46,539 nucleotides of DNA from Streptococcus parasanguinis (GTDB lineage Bacteria > Bacillota > Bacilli > Lactobacillales > Streptococcaceae), in the NCBI GenBank assembly GCA_905188195.1, contig CAJJKY010000015.1:1-46539 (forward strand). Direction: 5' to 3'. A model generated the notes under the pieces. The model did no database searches. It was not told the origin of the DNA and was given only the letters and a program-made list of their open reading frames with translations. Shown here piece by piece: positions 15,939 to 24,981 of this stretch. Numbering within the stretch: the first letter of the stretch is position 1; the number at the start of each line of letters is the position of its first letter. The position numbers were made by a program, and so were the translations under genes.

Positions 15939-15976
15939 AAGTGTCTGAGAACTGTTTCTCGGGCACTTTTGTTTTT
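15939..15976 (+). terminator. Terminator after flotillin
   Basis: AAGTGTCTGAGAA pairs with TTTCTCGGGCACTT including G-T pairs, followed by TTGTTTTT. Confidence 0.85.
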
Positions 15977-16056
15977 AAGATCAAATGACTTGCATGATCT
16001 TCTCCCTCTTAGAGAAGGTGGGAAGCTATTTTCTGCTTTCTTTTGAGGAGGAAAAA

Positions 16057-16065
16057 TGGTAGAAT
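16057..16065 (+). promoter_or_regulatory. Extended -10 promoter of gnd-ritR
   Basis: TGG followed by TAGAAT (16060-16065), 28 nt before the gnd ATG. Confidence 0.5.
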
Positions 16066-16093
16066 AAAGGCAAACTATAAAGAGGAGTGTCAC

Positions 16094-17518
16094 ATGACTA
16101 AAGCAAACTTTGGTGTTGTTGGTATGGCCGTAATGGGTCGTAACCTTGCCCTTAATATCGAATCTCGTGGCTACACAGTTGCCATTTATAACCGTAGTAA
16201 AGAAAAAACAGAAGATGTGATTGCTTGCCATCCTGATAAAAACTTTGTGCCAAGCTATGATATCGAAAGCTTCGTAAACTCAATCGAAAAACCACGTCGT
16301 ATCATGCTTATGGTTCAAGCAGGACCTGGTACAGACGCAACTATCCAAGCCCTTCTTCCACACTTGGATAAAGGTGATATCTTGATCGACGGAGGAAACA
16401 CTTTCTATAAAGATACTATCCGTCGTAACGAAGAGTTGGCGAACTCAGGGATCAACTTTATCGGTACAGGTGTATCTGGTGGTGAAAAAGGTGCCCTTGA
16501 AGGTCCTTCTATCATGCCTGGTGGACAAAAAGAAGCGTATGACTTGGTAGCGGACGTTCTTGAAGAAATCTCTGCAAAAGCGCCTGAAGATGGAAAACCA
16601 TGTGTGACTTACATCGGTCCTGATGGAGCTGGTCACTACGTGAAAATGGTCCACAACGGGATCGAGTACGGGGATATGCAATTGATCGCAGAAAGCTATG
16701 ACCTCATGCAACACTTGCTTGGACTTTCTGCAGAAGATATGGCTGAAATCTTTACTGAATGGAACAAGGGTGAATTGGACAGCTACTTGATCGAAATCAC
16801 TGCTGATATCCTTGGACGCAAAGACGACGAAGGTCAAGATGGACCTATCGTAGACTACATCTTGGACGCTGCAGGAAACAAAGGAACTGGTAAATGGACT
16901 AGTCAATCAGCGCTTGACCTTGGTGTGCCATTGTCACTCATTACTGAGTCAGTATTTGCTCGTTACATCTCTACTTACAAAGAAGAACGTGTTCACGCAA
17001 GCAAGGTTCTTCCAAAACCAGCTGCATTCAAATTTGAAGGAGATAAGGCTGAATTGATTGAAAAAATCCGTCAAGCCCTTTACTTCTCAAAAATCATCTC
17101 ATACGCGCAAGGTTTTGCCCAATTGCGCGTCGCTTCTAAAGAAAACAATTGGAACTTGCCATTTGCGGACATCGCATCTATCTGGCGCGATGGATGTATC
17201 ATCCGTTCTCGTTTCTTGCAAAAGATCACAGATGCATACAACCGCGATGCAGATCTTGCTAACCTTCTATTGGATGAGTACTTCTTGGATGTCACTGCTA
17301 AGTACCAACAATCAGTTCGTGATATCGTAGCTCTTGCTGTTCAAGCCGGTGTACCAGTACCAACCTTCTCAGCAGCCATCACTTACTTCGATAGCTACCG
17401 TTCAGCGGATCTTCCAGCAAACTTGATCCAAGCACAACGTGACTACTTTGGTGCTCACACTTACCAACGTAAAGACAAAGAAGGTACTTTCCACTATTCT
17501 TGGTACGACGAAAAATAA
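16094..17518 (+). CDS. gnd: 6-phosphogluconate dehydrogenase, decarboxylating
   Basis: A 474-residue cytoplasmic enzyme of the oxidative pentose phosphate pathway, converting 6-phosphogluconate and NADP+ to ribulose-5-phosphate, CO2 and NADPH. The N-terminal Rossmann motif is FGVVGMAVMGRNLALN, IDGGNTFYKDT and GTGVSGGEKGALEGPS line the substrate site, and GAGHYVKMVHNGIEYGDMQL holds the catalytic lysine. AGAGGAG precedes the ATG at 16094, so the longer frame is rejected. The codon use is typical of a highly expressed gene. ritR follows after 9 bases. Confidence 0.97.
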   Translation: MTKANFGVVGMAVMGRNLALNIESRGYTVAIYNRSKEKTEDVIACHPDKNFVPSYDIESFVNSIEKPRRIMLMVQAGPGTDATIQALLPHLDKGDILIDGGNTFYKDTIRRNEELANSGINFIGTGVSGGEKGALEGPSIMPGGQKEAYDLVADVLEEISAKAPEDGKPCVTYIGPDGAGHYVKMVHNGIEYGDMQLIAESYDLMQHLLGLSAEDMAEIFTEWNKGELDSYLIEITADILGRKDDEGQDGPIVDYILDAAGNKGTGKWTSQSALDLGVPLSLITESVFARYISTYKEERVHASKVLPKPAAFKFEGDKAELIEKIRQALYFSKIISYAQGFAQLRVASKENNWNLPFADIASIWRDGCIIRSRFLQKITDAYNRDADLANLLLDEYFLDVTAKYQQSVRDIVALAVQAGVPVPTFSAAITYFDSYRSADLPANLIQAQRDYFGAHTYQRKDKEGTFHYSWYDEK

Positions 17519-17527
17519 TCTTGCTCT

Positions 17528-18226
17528 ATGGTCAAACGAGTTCTACTAGTAGAAAATGAGAAGCAAATCGCTCGCTTTATTGATTTGGAACTTCAAAAAG
17601 AGGGGTATCAAGTTGATGTGGTCGAGGATGGAAAAGCGGGTCTGGCTTTGATTACTGCGACCAAATATGATCTGATCTTGTTTAATTACGATCTGTCAGA
17701 TATGTCGGGTGAAGCATTCGCAGAGGAAATCAGTCAGATTCGCCCAGCTTCTGTTTTGATTGTGTTGGATAGCCGCGAAAAAATTGCTGAGCACCAAGAG
17801 AGTATTCAGCGCTTTGCTGTTTCCTATATGGTCAAACCCTTTATTATCAGCGATTTAGTCGATAAGATCACAGCGATTTTTAGAGGACGTGATTATATTG
17901 ACCAACATTGTAGCCAGATGAAAATCCCAACATCATACCGTAATTTGCGCATTGATGTGGAACACCATACCGTCTATCGTGGGGAAGACATGATTAGTTT
18001 GACCCGCAGAGAATATGACCTCCTAGCGACTCTGATGGGAAGCAAGGGAGTGGTGACACGAGATCAGTTGTTGGAAAGTGTCTGGAAGTACGAGAGTACG
18101 GGGGAGACCAATATTGTTGACGTTTATATCCGTTATCTCCGTGGGAAAATTGATCTACCCGGTCAAAAAAGCTATATAAAGACCGTTCGTGGGATTGGCT
18201 ATGCCATGCAAGACGCATTAGAATAA
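17528..18226 (+). CDS. ritR: Atypical orphan response regulator RitR
   Basis: A 232-residue OmpR/PhoB-family regulator, the counterpart of pneumococcal RitR that represses iron uptake and responds to oxidation. The receiver domain is degenerate: the phosphoacceptor aspartate is Asn53 (LILFNYDL) and the acidic pair is Glu9-Asn10. Lys103 is kept. Cys128 (DQHCSQM), in the linker helix, matches the redox-sensing cysteine known in RitR. The C-terminal winged helix (about 135-229) carries LTRREYDLLATLM and VDVYIRYLRGKID. There is no histidine kinase gene nearby. Location just after gnd is the same as in S. pneumoniae. Confidence 0.93.
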   Translation: MVKRVLLVENEKQIARFIDLELQKEGYQVDVVEDGKAGLALITATKYDLILFNYDLSDMSGEAFAEEISQIRPASVLIVLDSREKIAEHQESIQRFAVSYMVKPFIISDLVDKITAIFRGRDYIDQHCSQMKIPTSYRNLRIDVEHHTVYRGEDMISLTRREYDLLATLMGSKGVVTRDQLLESVWKYESTGETNIVDVYIRYLRGKIDLPGQKSYIKTVRGIGYAMQDALE

Positions 18227-18260
18227 AATATTCGAACCCTTAGAGGGTTCGAATATTTTT
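18226..18260 (+). terminator. Terminator after ritR
   Basis: AAATATTCGAACCC and GGGTTCGAATATTT form a perfect stem with a 4-nt loop, followed by T. Confidence 0.9.
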
Positions 18261-18272
18261 ATGCCCCAAGGG

Positions 18273-18286
18273 AAACGTTTGCGTTT
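18273..18286 (+). promoter_or_regulatory. LacI/CcpA-type operator-like site, upstream copy
   Basis: AAACGTTTGCGTTT contains the AAACGTTT core typical of LacI-family operators such as MalR or CcpA sites. It lies about 95 bp upstream of the PTS gene -35 box and is centred about 140 bp from a second site in inverted orientation. Confidence 0.5.
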
Positions 18287-18367
18287 GGAAAGGCTGGGTT
18301 TTAAAAAGGATTTGGCTTAAAAAAGATAAAAAAAGATAAAATTTGGAGAAAAAAATGAATGTAAGGC

Positions 18368-18395
18368 TTTACAAATTTTTAAAATATGGTATACT
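18368..18395 (+). promoter_or_regulatory. Promoter of the PTS gene
   Basis: TTTACA (18368-18373), a 16-bp spacer and TATACT (18390-18395), the latter preceded by TGG as an extended -10. Confidence 0.7.
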
Positions 18396-18406
18396 AGAAA
18401 CAAATT

Positions 18407-18422
18407 AAGCGCAAACGTTTTC
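18407..18422 (+). promoter_or_regulatory. LacI/CcpA-type operator-like site, downstream copy
   Basis: AAGCGCAAACGTTTTC lies about 12 bp after the -10 box, over the early transcribed region, a good place for repression. The core CGCAAACGTTT is the reverse complement of the core of the upstream site. Confidence 0.6.
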
Positions 18423-18458
18423 TCAAAACAAAAGCCTTAAACAATATAAGGAGGTTGA

Positions 18459-20654
18459 ATGATGAATAAAGGATCATTCAAAAGTTTATTTAGCTTTGAA
18501 TTCTGGCAGAAGTTTGGTAAGGCCTTGATGGTCGTTATCGCTGTCATGCCAGCTGCTGGGTTGATGATTTCAATCGGGAAATCAATCCCTATGATCAACC
18601 CGAATTTATCTCCACTTGTTATTACAGGTGGGATTCTCGAACAAATCGGTTGGGGGGTTATCGGTAACCTTCACATCCTCTTTGCCCTTGCTATCGGTGG
18701 TAGCTGGGCCAAAGAACGTGCAGGGGGTGCCTTTGCAGCTGGTCTCTCTTTCATCTTGATTAACCGTATTACCGGTGCAGTTTTCGGAGTGACATCTGCA
18801 ATGTTAGCTGATAAAGCTGCAACGGTTCACACAATCTTCGGTGGATCAATTAAAGTTGCGGACTACTTTATCAGTGTTCTTGAAGCACCAGCTCTGAATA
18901 TGGGGGTATTTGTAGGGATTATCTCAGGTTTTGTTGGAGCAACAGCCTTCAATAAATACTACAACTACCGTAAACTCCCAGAAGCCCTTTCTTTCTTCAA
19001 TGGGAAACGCTTTGTACCATTCGTTGTTATCGTTCGTTCAGCACTTACAGCCTTGGTATTGTCAGCCTTGTGGCCAGTAGTTCAATCAGGAATCAATGGA
19101 TTCGGTGTATGGATCGCCAACTCACAATCAACAGCTCCAGTATTGGCACCATTCTTGTTTGGTACCTTGGAACGTCTTCTCTTGCCATTTGGTCTTCACC
19201 ACATGTTGACCATTCCAATCAACTATACTCAATTGGGTGGTAGCTACCAAGTTCTTACAGGTGCTGCCAAAGGAACAACAGTATTTGGACAAGATCCACT
19301 TTGGTTGGCTTGGGTAACAGACCTTGTTAACTTGAAGAAAGCTGATCCTAGTCAGTATCAACACTTGCTTAAAGCATACGTACCAGCTCGTTTCAAAGTT
19401 GGTCAAATGATCGGATCATTTGGTATCTTGATGGGGGTTGTGGTGGCTATCTACCGCAATGTGGACCCAGATAAAAAAGAAAAATATAAAGGGATGCTTG
19501 TTGCAACTGCTCTTGCAACCTTCTTGACAGGTGTTACAGAACCAATTGAATACATGTTCATGTTCATTGCAACACCATTGTACTTGATCTACGCCTTTGT
19601 TCAAGGTGCTGCCTTTGCAATGGCTGACTTGGTTCACCTTCGTGTTCACTCATTCGGTTCAATCGAATTCTTGACACGTACTCCAATGGCCATCAACGCT
19701 GGTTTGGCACTAGATATCTTTAACTTTGTATGGGTAACAGTCCTCTTTGCCTTTATCATGTACTTCATTGCCAACTTCATGATTAAGAAATTCAATTATG
19801 CGACTCCAGGACGTAATGGAAACTACGAACAAAATGATGATGCCCCTTCAGGAGATGGTGCAACAGCTGGAGCTGCTACAAGCTCAGCAAGCTCACAAGT
19901 GATTAACATCATCAACCTTCTTGGTGGACGTGCGAATATCGTAGATGTTGACGCATGTATGACTCGTCTTCGTGTAACAGTTAAAGATGCTGAAAAAGTC
20001 GGTACTGAAGAACAATGGAAAGCAGAAGGCGCTATGGGTCTTGTTATGAAAGGACAAGGTGTCCAAGCGATCTACGGACCTAAAGCTGACGTATTAAAAT
20101 CTGATATCCAAGACGTTCTTGATTCAGGTGAAGTCATTCCTGAAACACTTCCTAGCCAAATGACAGCAGTTCAAAAAGCTGAAGCTACCTTTAAAGGTGT
20201 GACGGATGAAGTGCATTCCGTTGCAGATGGTGAAGTGATTAACATCGAAGATGTGAAAGATCCTGTCTTCTCACAAAAAATGATGGGTGACGGATTTGCG
20301 GTTGAGCCTGAAAATGGCCACATCGTTTCACCAGTTGCTGGTAAAGTGACCAGCGTCTTCCCAACCAAACATGCCCTTGGTTTGGTAACCGATAATGGTT
20401 TGGAAGTCTTGGTTCATATCGGTCTAGATACAGTTAGTCTTGAAGGAAAACCATTTGAGGTTAAAGTTACTGAAGGCCAAACAGTGGCTGCAGGAGACCT
20501 TTTAGTAGAAGCAGACCTTGATGCGATCCGTGAAGCAGGTCGTGAAACATCAACTATTGTTGTCTTCACAAATGCAGATGCGATCAAATCAGTTAAGGTT
20601 GAACATACTGGTAAATTGGCTGCAAATGCTCCAGTTGCAACAGTAGAATTATAA
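18459..20654 (+). CDS. ptsG: PTS glucose/maltose-type permease, fused EIICBA
   Basis: A 731-residue fused phosphotransferase permease for a glucose-type sugar. EIIC spans about residues 1-445 with eight to ten membrane segments and the motif TGVTEPIEYMFMF. EIIB follows an Ala/Ser/Gly linker with the phosphorylated Cys500 (VDACMTRLRV). EIIA at the C-terminus has active-site His653 (VLVHIGLDTV) and His638 (TKHALG). Glucose and maltose permeases of streptococci are too alike to separate here, so malT is an alternative name. AAGGAGG at 18448-18454 is 4 nt before the ATG at 18459 and 7 nt before a second ATG at 18462; either could be used. The two operator-like sites suggest LacI-family or carbon catabolite control. 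Confidence 0.9.
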   Translation: MMNKGSFKSLFSFEFWQKFGKALMVVIAVMPAAGLMISIGKSIPMINPNLSPLVITGGILEQIGWGVIGNLHILFALAIGGSWAKERAGGAFAAGLSFILINRITGAVFGVTSAMLADKAATVHTIFGGSIKVADYFISVLEAPALNMGVFVGIISGFVGATAFNKYYNYRKLPEALSFFNGKRFVPFVVIVRSALTALVLSALWPVVQSGINGFGVWIANSQSTAPVLAPFLFGTLERLLLPFGLHHMLTIPINYTQLGGSYQVLTGAAKGTTVFGQDPLWLAWVTDLVNLKKADPSQYQHLLKAYVPARFKVGQMIGSFGILMGVVVAIYRNVDPDKKEKYKGMLVATALATFLTGVTEPIEYMFMFIATPLYLIYAFVQGAAFAMADLVHLRVHSFGSIEFLTRTPMAINAGLALDIFNFVWVTVLFAFIMYFIANFMIKKFNYATPGRNGNYEQNDDAPSGDGATAGAATSSASSQVINIINLLGGRANIVDVDACMTRLRVTVKDAEKVGTEEQWKAEGAMGLVMKGQGVQAIYGPKADVLKSDIQDVLDSGEVIPETLPSQMTAVQKAEATFKGVTDEVHSVADGEVINIEDVKDPVFSQKMMGDGFAVEPENGHIVSPVAGKVTSVFPTKHALGLVTDNGLEVLVHIGLDTVSLEGKPFEVKVTEGQTVAAGDLLVEADLDAIREAGRETSTIVVFTNADAIKSVKVEHTGKLAANAPVATVEL

Positions 20655-20661
20655 GAGATGT

Positions 20662-20706
20662 CGGCAAAGAAAACGAGGTTGGGGCACTGTACCCGGCCTC
20701 TTGCCG
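20662..20706 (+). terminator. Possible terminator or attenuator after the PTS gene
   Basis: GAGGTTGGG pairs with CCCGGCCTC (two G-T pairs) inside outer arms CGGCAA/TTGCCG. The T tail is weak, so partial read-through into the next gene is likely. Confidence 0.55.
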
Positions 20707-20739
20707 TTTCTTGATTTGAAAAGAAGGAGAAATCAGGGG

Positions 20740-21552
20740 ATGAAATTTTTAACATTAAATTCCCATAGTTGGATGGAAGAGAATGCCCAGCAAAAATTTG
20801 AGACCCTCAAGGAGCAAATTTTAGAAGCACAATATGATGTGATCTGTTTCCAAGAGGTCAATCAAGAAATGGCCTCAGAAGCAGTCAAAACGGATGAGTA
20901 TTATCAAGCTTTGCCATCAGCTGTAGCTATTCACAAGGATCACTTTGTTCGCGTATTGGTTGAGGAGTTGGCTGCGCAAGGTCTTCACTATTACTGGACT
21001 TGGGCTTACAACCATATTGGCTATGATCACCTCAATGAGGGGGTAGCCGTTCTTTCGCGTCAACCTTTGAAGGCGGATGAGATATTGGTCTCCAATATGG
21101 ATGATCCAACGGACTACCATACGCGTCGGGTGGCCGTTGCCCATACCAGTGTCGATGGAAACGAGATTGCTGTTGCCAGTGTCCATCTTTCTTGGTGGGA
21201 CAAAGGCTTCCAATTTGAGTGGCCACGCATTGAGAAGTACTTCAGCCAAGTAGGTAAACCCTTTATTCTAGCGGGTGATTTCAATAATCCTGCTGGTCAA
21301 GAAGGCTATGAAACGATTCTATCAAGTTCACTTGAACTTAAAGATAGTTTTATTGAAGCTAAAGAAACAAAGGGTACCTATACTGTAGGTCCTGGAATTG
21401 ATGGCTGGACAGACAATCAAATTCCATTGCGGATTGATTACGTCTTTGCAAGTCCAGAATGGGACATCCAGCGTCTTTATGTCATCTTTGATGGGGAAAA
21501 TAAACCCCATGTCAGTGACCACTATGGCTTAGAAGCTGAATTATCACTTTAA
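20740..21552 (+). CDS. Endonuclease/exonuclease/phosphatase family protein
   Basis: A 270-residue soluble hydrolase of the EEP (DNase I-like) superfamily. Metal-site and catalytic motifs are visible: TLNSHSW near the start, VICFQEVNQE with the metal-binding glutamate, VASVHLSWWD, LAGDFNNPAG with the catalytic Asp/Asn, RIDYVFAS and the terminal SDHYGLEAEL histidine. There is no signal peptide. The substrate (nucleic acid, phosphoester or lipid) cannot be decided. AAGGAG precedes the ATG at 20740 at a long spacing. It follows the PTS gene and may be partly co-transcribed. Confidence 0.85.
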   Translation: MKFLTLNSHSWMEENAQQKFETLKEQILEAQYDVICFQEVNQEMASEAVKTDEYYQALPSAVAIHKDHFVRVLVEELAAQGLHYYWTWAYNHIGYDHLNEGVAVLSRQPLKADEILVSNMDDPTDYHTRRVAVAHTSVDGNEIAVASVHLSWWDKGFQFEWPRIEKYFSQVGKPFILAGDFNNPAGQEGYETILSSSLELKDSFIEAKETKGTYTVGPGIDGWTDNQIPLRIDYVFASPEWDIQRLYVIFDGENKPHVSDHYGLEAELSL

Positions 21553-21561
21553 TATAAACGG

Positions 21562-21612
21562 AGAGTCGAAAGGAAAACGATTTTATTCAAATCGTCCTTC
21601 GACTCTTTTTTT
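21562..21612 (+). terminator. Terminator after the EEP gene
   Basis: Stacked arms AGAGTCGAA/TTCGACTCT and ACGATTT/AAATCGT form a long hairpin followed by a run of T. Confidence 0.88.
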
Positions 21613-21672
21613 ATTTTAGGAGTTGACCAAGAGTCTTCCCTTGTTCTTCTGCTTTCTTTACGATTGATTTTA

Positions 21673-21681
21673 TGGTAAAAT
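21673..21681 (+). promoter_or_regulatory. Extended -10 promoter of the nrdR-dnaB-dnaI operon
   Basis: TGG followed by TAAAAT (21676-21681), 31 nt before the nrdR ATG. Confidence 0.55.
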
Positions 21682-21712
21682 GAAGTGTTAAAACAGTTCA
21701 AGGAGGTAGCAA

Positions 21713-22186
21713 ATGCGTTGTCCAAAATGTGGTGGAAGTAAGTCTAGTGTGGTGGATAGTCGACAAGCTGAAGATGGGAATACTATCCGTCGTCGCAGGG
21801 AATGCGAAGAATGCCATTATCGCTTTACTACCTACGAACGTGTAGAAGAACGGACTCTAGTAGTTGTCAAAAAGGATGGGACACGCGAGCAATTTTCTCG
21901 TGATAAAATCTTTAATGGAATTATCCGCTCGGCTCAAAAACGGCCTGTTTCTAGTGATGAAATAGAAGAAATTGTAAACCGGATTGAGCAAAAGGTTCGC
22001 AGCCAAAGTGATAATGAAATCAACAGTGAGTATATTGGTTCTTTAGTCATGGATGAGTTGGCAGATCTGGATGAGATCACCTATGTCCGTTTTGCTAGTG
22101 TTTACCGGAGTTTCAAGGATGTCGGTGAATTAGAGACCCTCTTGAAACAAATCACGAAGGGAACCAAGAAGAAAAAGGAAAAATAG
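21713..22186 (+). CDS. nrdR: Transcriptional repressor NrdR
   Basis: A 157-residue repressor of ribonucleotide reductase genes that senses ATP/dATP. The N-terminal zinc ribbon has CPKCG at residues 3-7 and CEEC at 31-34; the following ATP-cone starts near VVVKKDGTREQFSRDKI. The Lys-rich tail KGTKKKKEK is common in streptococci. AAGGAGG lies before the ATG. The dnaB ATG begins on the base after its stop codon, so nucleotide supply control and replication initiation share one mRNA. Confidence 0.97.
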   Translation: MRCPKCGGSKSSVVDSRQAEDGNTIRRRRECEECHYRFTTYERVEERTLVVVKKDGTREQFSRDKIFNGIIRSAQKRPVSSDEIEEIVNRIEQKVRSQSDNEINSEYIGSLVMDELADLDEITYVRFASVYRSFKDVGELETLLKQITKGTKKKKEK

Positions 22187-23365
22187 ATGAAGCCCAATAC
22201 GCCTTTCGCATTTTTAAAAAATAATCTTTTTCCGCCGGCAGGGGCTGCATTGGAGCAGTATTACCTGCCTATTTTGGAGACGGATACGGTAGCGGTTTAT
22301 CGGTATCTACTCGCCTCTTATGATCAGGGTGAAAAACAATATTTACTGGCACAAATCCTCAATCATTTGAATATAGGATTTCCACAGTTGCTACTTGCCT
22401 TTGATCGTTTAATTGCCATGGGTTTGATCGATCTCTATGAGGAAGAAGTTGGGATCACCATTCAATTACATGCCCCTCTTGAGGCAGAACAATTTTTTTC
22501 AAATGCTGTTTTTAAACGTTTACTGGAAAAAAAGATTGGGGAAAAGGCGGTGGAGGATCTGCTTCCAGCACGCTCTTTAGGAACTAGACGGCAAGTGTCC
22601 TTCTCTCAAGTATTTGGACTAGATGCTGGTGAGGTGACTGTTGTTGCCAGTAAAAAACAGCAGTTTGATATGGAAATGTTTAAACGGATGATGGGGCGTG
22701 ATGGACTTCGTTTTGCGGATGAAGGAGAAGCGACTCTGGCCCTCTTTGCCATCGCAGAAGAGCAGCAATGGACCTGGTATGAAACCTATCTCCTAGCAAA
22801 AGAAACAGCTGTAGACCGCACTATTTCTCCGAAGAGAATGAAGCAAAAATTGGCTCAGGCTAGCCAAGAGCAACCCCGCGTGTCTTATAGCCGTCAGGAA
22901 GAAACTATTCTGAGAGAAGCTAAGGCAAAATCCAGCTTACAATTTTTAGCGGAGATTAAAAAAGCACGCAATGCGACCATTACGCAGAGCGAACGCAAGA
23001 CTCTATCTAAGTTAGCTGATCTAGGCTTACTAGATGAGGTGATCAATATTATCTTATTGTTGACCTTTAACAAGACCCAGTCTGCTAATCTGAATGAAAA
23101 GTATGCTTTGAAGGTAGGAAATGATTTTTCTTATCAAGGAGTCAACAGTGCGGAACTGGCGATTTTAAAAGTTAGAGAACGCCAGAAACAGGCTAAGGTT
23201 CAAGGAAACAAGGGGACGAGTCCTACATCAGCCAAGGGCAAGCAAAACAATGTTCCCAAGTGGAGTCAACCACATTATCAAAATCAAACCAGTCAAGAAG
23301 AAAAGGTGGATCTCGCTAAAGAGAAACAACGCCTGTTAGAAAAACTGAATCAAGGAGGTGAGTAG
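22187..23365 (+). CDS. dnaB: Replication initiation protein DnaB (Gram-positive helicase loader, membrane attachment)
   Basis: A 392-residue protein matching the Firmicutes DnaB of the DnaD/DnaB family, which with DnaD and DnaI loads the replicative helicase (DnaC) at oriC and at restart sites; it is not the E. coli helicase of the same name. The N-terminal winged-helix-like region includes YYLPILETDTVAVYRYL, and the DnaD-like C-terminal domain is at about 270-320 with KLADLGLLDEVINIILLLTFNKT. The tail is charged and low in complexity. It immediately precedes dnaI, its functional partner. Confidence 0.92.
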   Translation: MKPNTPFAFLKNNLFPPAGAALEQYYLPILETDTVAVYRYLLASYDQGEKQYLLAQILNHLNIGFPQLLLAFDRLIAMGLIDLYEEEVGITIQLHAPLEAEQFFSNAVFKRLLEKKIGEKAVEDLLPARSLGTRRQVSFSQVFGLDAGEVTVVASKKQQFDMEMFKRMMGRDGLRFADEGEATLALFAIAEEQQWTWYETYLLAKETAVDRTISPKRMKQKLAQASQEQPRVSYSRQEETILREAKAKSSLQFLAEIKKARNATITQSERKTLSKLADLGLLDEVINIILLLTFNKTQSANLNEKYALKVGNDFSYQGVNSAELAILKVRERQKQAKVQGNKGTSPTSAKGKQNNVPKWSQPHYQNQTSQEEKVDLAKEKQRLLEKLNQGGE

Positions 23366-24265
23366 ATGGAAAGTGTAGGTCAAACTATGTCTCACATGAA
23401 TCGTGCCCGCCAATTCAACTATGAGGATTTGGTCGCACAGATCTTGGCAGACCAAGAAGTCGCTGCCTTTATTAAAGACCAGTCATTGTCTGAGCAAGAA
23501 ATTCGTCGTAGTATTTCAAAATTTAATCAATACATCAGTGAGCGCAACCGTTTCTTATTGGGAGATCCGGATTATATTGCCAAAGGTTATAAGCCCATCC
23601 TCACCATGAATGAAGGATATGCGGATGTCGCTTATGAGGAGACACCAGAGTTAATCGAAGCCCAAAAACGTGCTGCGATCAACCAACGTCTCAACTTGAT
23701 CAATCTCCCTTCAACTTTGAAAGAAGCGAGTCTAGCCAAGGTAGAGCTCGATGATAAGGGACGATTTGTGGCCTTTGAGGAATTAGCTAATTTTGTAGCC
23801 AACTATCCCGAGTATCAAAAGGGAATTTACCTCTATGGTGATTTTGGAGTAGGAAAGAGCTACATGATGGCAGCCCTGGCTCATGATTTATCAGAAAAAC
23901 GCCAGGCCTCTACCACTCTACTACATTTCCCAAGTTTTGCTATCGATGTTAAAAATGCCATCAGTTCGGGCTTGGTCAAAGAAACCGTAGACCAGGTGAA
24001 AAAAGCCGAAATTTTAATTCTCGATGACATCGGTGCGGAACAGATGTCAGCCTGGGTGCGAGACGAAATTTTACAAGTGATTTTGCAGCACCGGATGCAG
24101 GAAAATCTTCCGACCTTCTTCACTTCCAATTTTAATTTTGAAGAGTTGGAACGCCATTTTGCAACATCGCGCAATGGTGATGAAACCTGGCAGGCCAAAC
24201 GTGTCATGGAGCGCGTGAAATTTTTAGCTAAGGAAATCCACTTGGAAGGAGTCAATCGCCGATGA
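23366..24265 (+). CDS. dnaI: Primosomal protein DnaI (helicase loader ATPase)
   Basis: A 299-residue AAA+ helicase loader. The N-terminal helicase-binding domain (about 1-115) precedes the ATPase domain with Walker A GDFGVGKSY (Lys164) and Walker B EILILDDIGAE, then TSNFNFEELERHF as sensor region and an arginine-containing C-terminus (RVMERVKFLAKEI). It starts on the base after the dnaB stop; AAGGAGGTGAG lies just upstream of the ATG. Confidence 0.96.
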   Translation: MESVGQTMSHMNRARQFNYEDLVAQILADQEVAAFIKDQSLSEQEIRRSISKFNQYISERNRFLLGDPDYIAKGYKPILTMNEGYADVAYEETPELIEAQKRAAINQRLNLINLPSTLKEASLAKVELDDKGRFVAFEELANFVANYPEYQKGIYLYGDFGVGKSYMMAALAHDLSEKRQASTTLLHFPSFAIDVKNAISSGLVKETVDQVKKAEILILDDIGAEQMSAWVRDEILQVILQHRMQENLPTFFTSNFNFEELERHFATSRNGDETWQAKRVMERVKFLAKEIHLEGVNRR

Positions 24266-24981
24266 ATGAAACCATCCGTTTAATGAAATCTCATTTTTCT
24301 GTTCGCCGGTTTAAGGAAGAAGCCATCAAAGAAGCTGACCTCAAGGAAATCTTATCAGCTGGGCAGATGGCATCAAGTTGGAAAAACTTTCAATCTTATT
24401 CTGTGATTGTGGTGAAGAGCAAGGAAAAGAAAGAAGCTCTCTACGACTTGCTTCCTCAAGAAGCGATTCGCCAATCAGCCGTATTTCTCCTCTTTGTTGG
24501 GGATTTAAACCGTGCTGAAAAAGCTGTCAAACTTCATGAGAAGGATTTTCATCCGGAAGGTGTGGATAATTTGTTGATCACTTCAGTGGATGCGGCTCTA
24601 GCAGCTCAGAATACGCTTTTGGCAGCTGAAAGTCTCGGCTATGGAGGTGTCATCATCGGCATGTTGCGCTACTGTTCAGAGGAAGTTGCAAAACTCTTCC
24701 GTCTGCCAGACTATACCTACCCTATTTTTGGGATTGCCCTTGGATTGCCCAATCAGCAGCATGCGGTGAAACCACGCTTACCCTTGGAGCAGGTTGCTTT
24801 TGAAGAAGAATACCAAGAACAAGACTTATCAGTTGTGACTGCCTATGACAAGGTTCAGGCAGATTATGCTGGAGCGCGTGCAACGGACAGCTGGAGCGAG
24901 CGCCTTGTAGCTCAATTTGGGCAACCAGAACAAGAAGAAACCAAAAAACTACTAGAAAAACACAAACTATTATGGAAATGA
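24262..24981 (+). CDS. NADPH-dependent oxidoreductase, nitroreductase family
   Basis: A 239-residue FMN-dependent flavoenzyme of the nitroreductase superfamily (NfrA/FRP group). Visible features are SHFSVRRFKEEAI, with the FMN-phosphate arginines, AGQMASSWKNFQSY, and the strand AAESLGYGGVIIGMLR followed by FGIALGLP. Such proteins reduce flavins or nitro compounds; the physiological substrate is unknown. Its ATG overlaps the dnaI stop (ATGA), so it is co-translated with the replication operon, an arrangement without an obvious functional reason. Confidence 0.88.
   Translation: MNETIRLMKSHFSVRRFKEEAIKEADLKEILSAGQMASSWKNFQSYSVIVVKSKEKKEALYDLLPQEAIRQSAVFLLFVGDLNRAEKAVKLHEKDFHPEGVDNLLITSVDAALAAQNTLLAAESLGYGGVIIGMLRYCSEEVAKLFRLPDYTYPIFGIALGLPNQQHAVKPRLPLEQVAFEEEYQEQDLSVVTAYDKVQADYAGARATDSWSERLVAQFGQPEQEETKKLLEKHKLLWK

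Noticed and set aside
16445..16906. 153-codon antisense frame in gnd
   Set aside because: It lies entirely inside a highly conserved gene with strong codon bias, which commonly opens antisense frames; no ribosome site or promoter.
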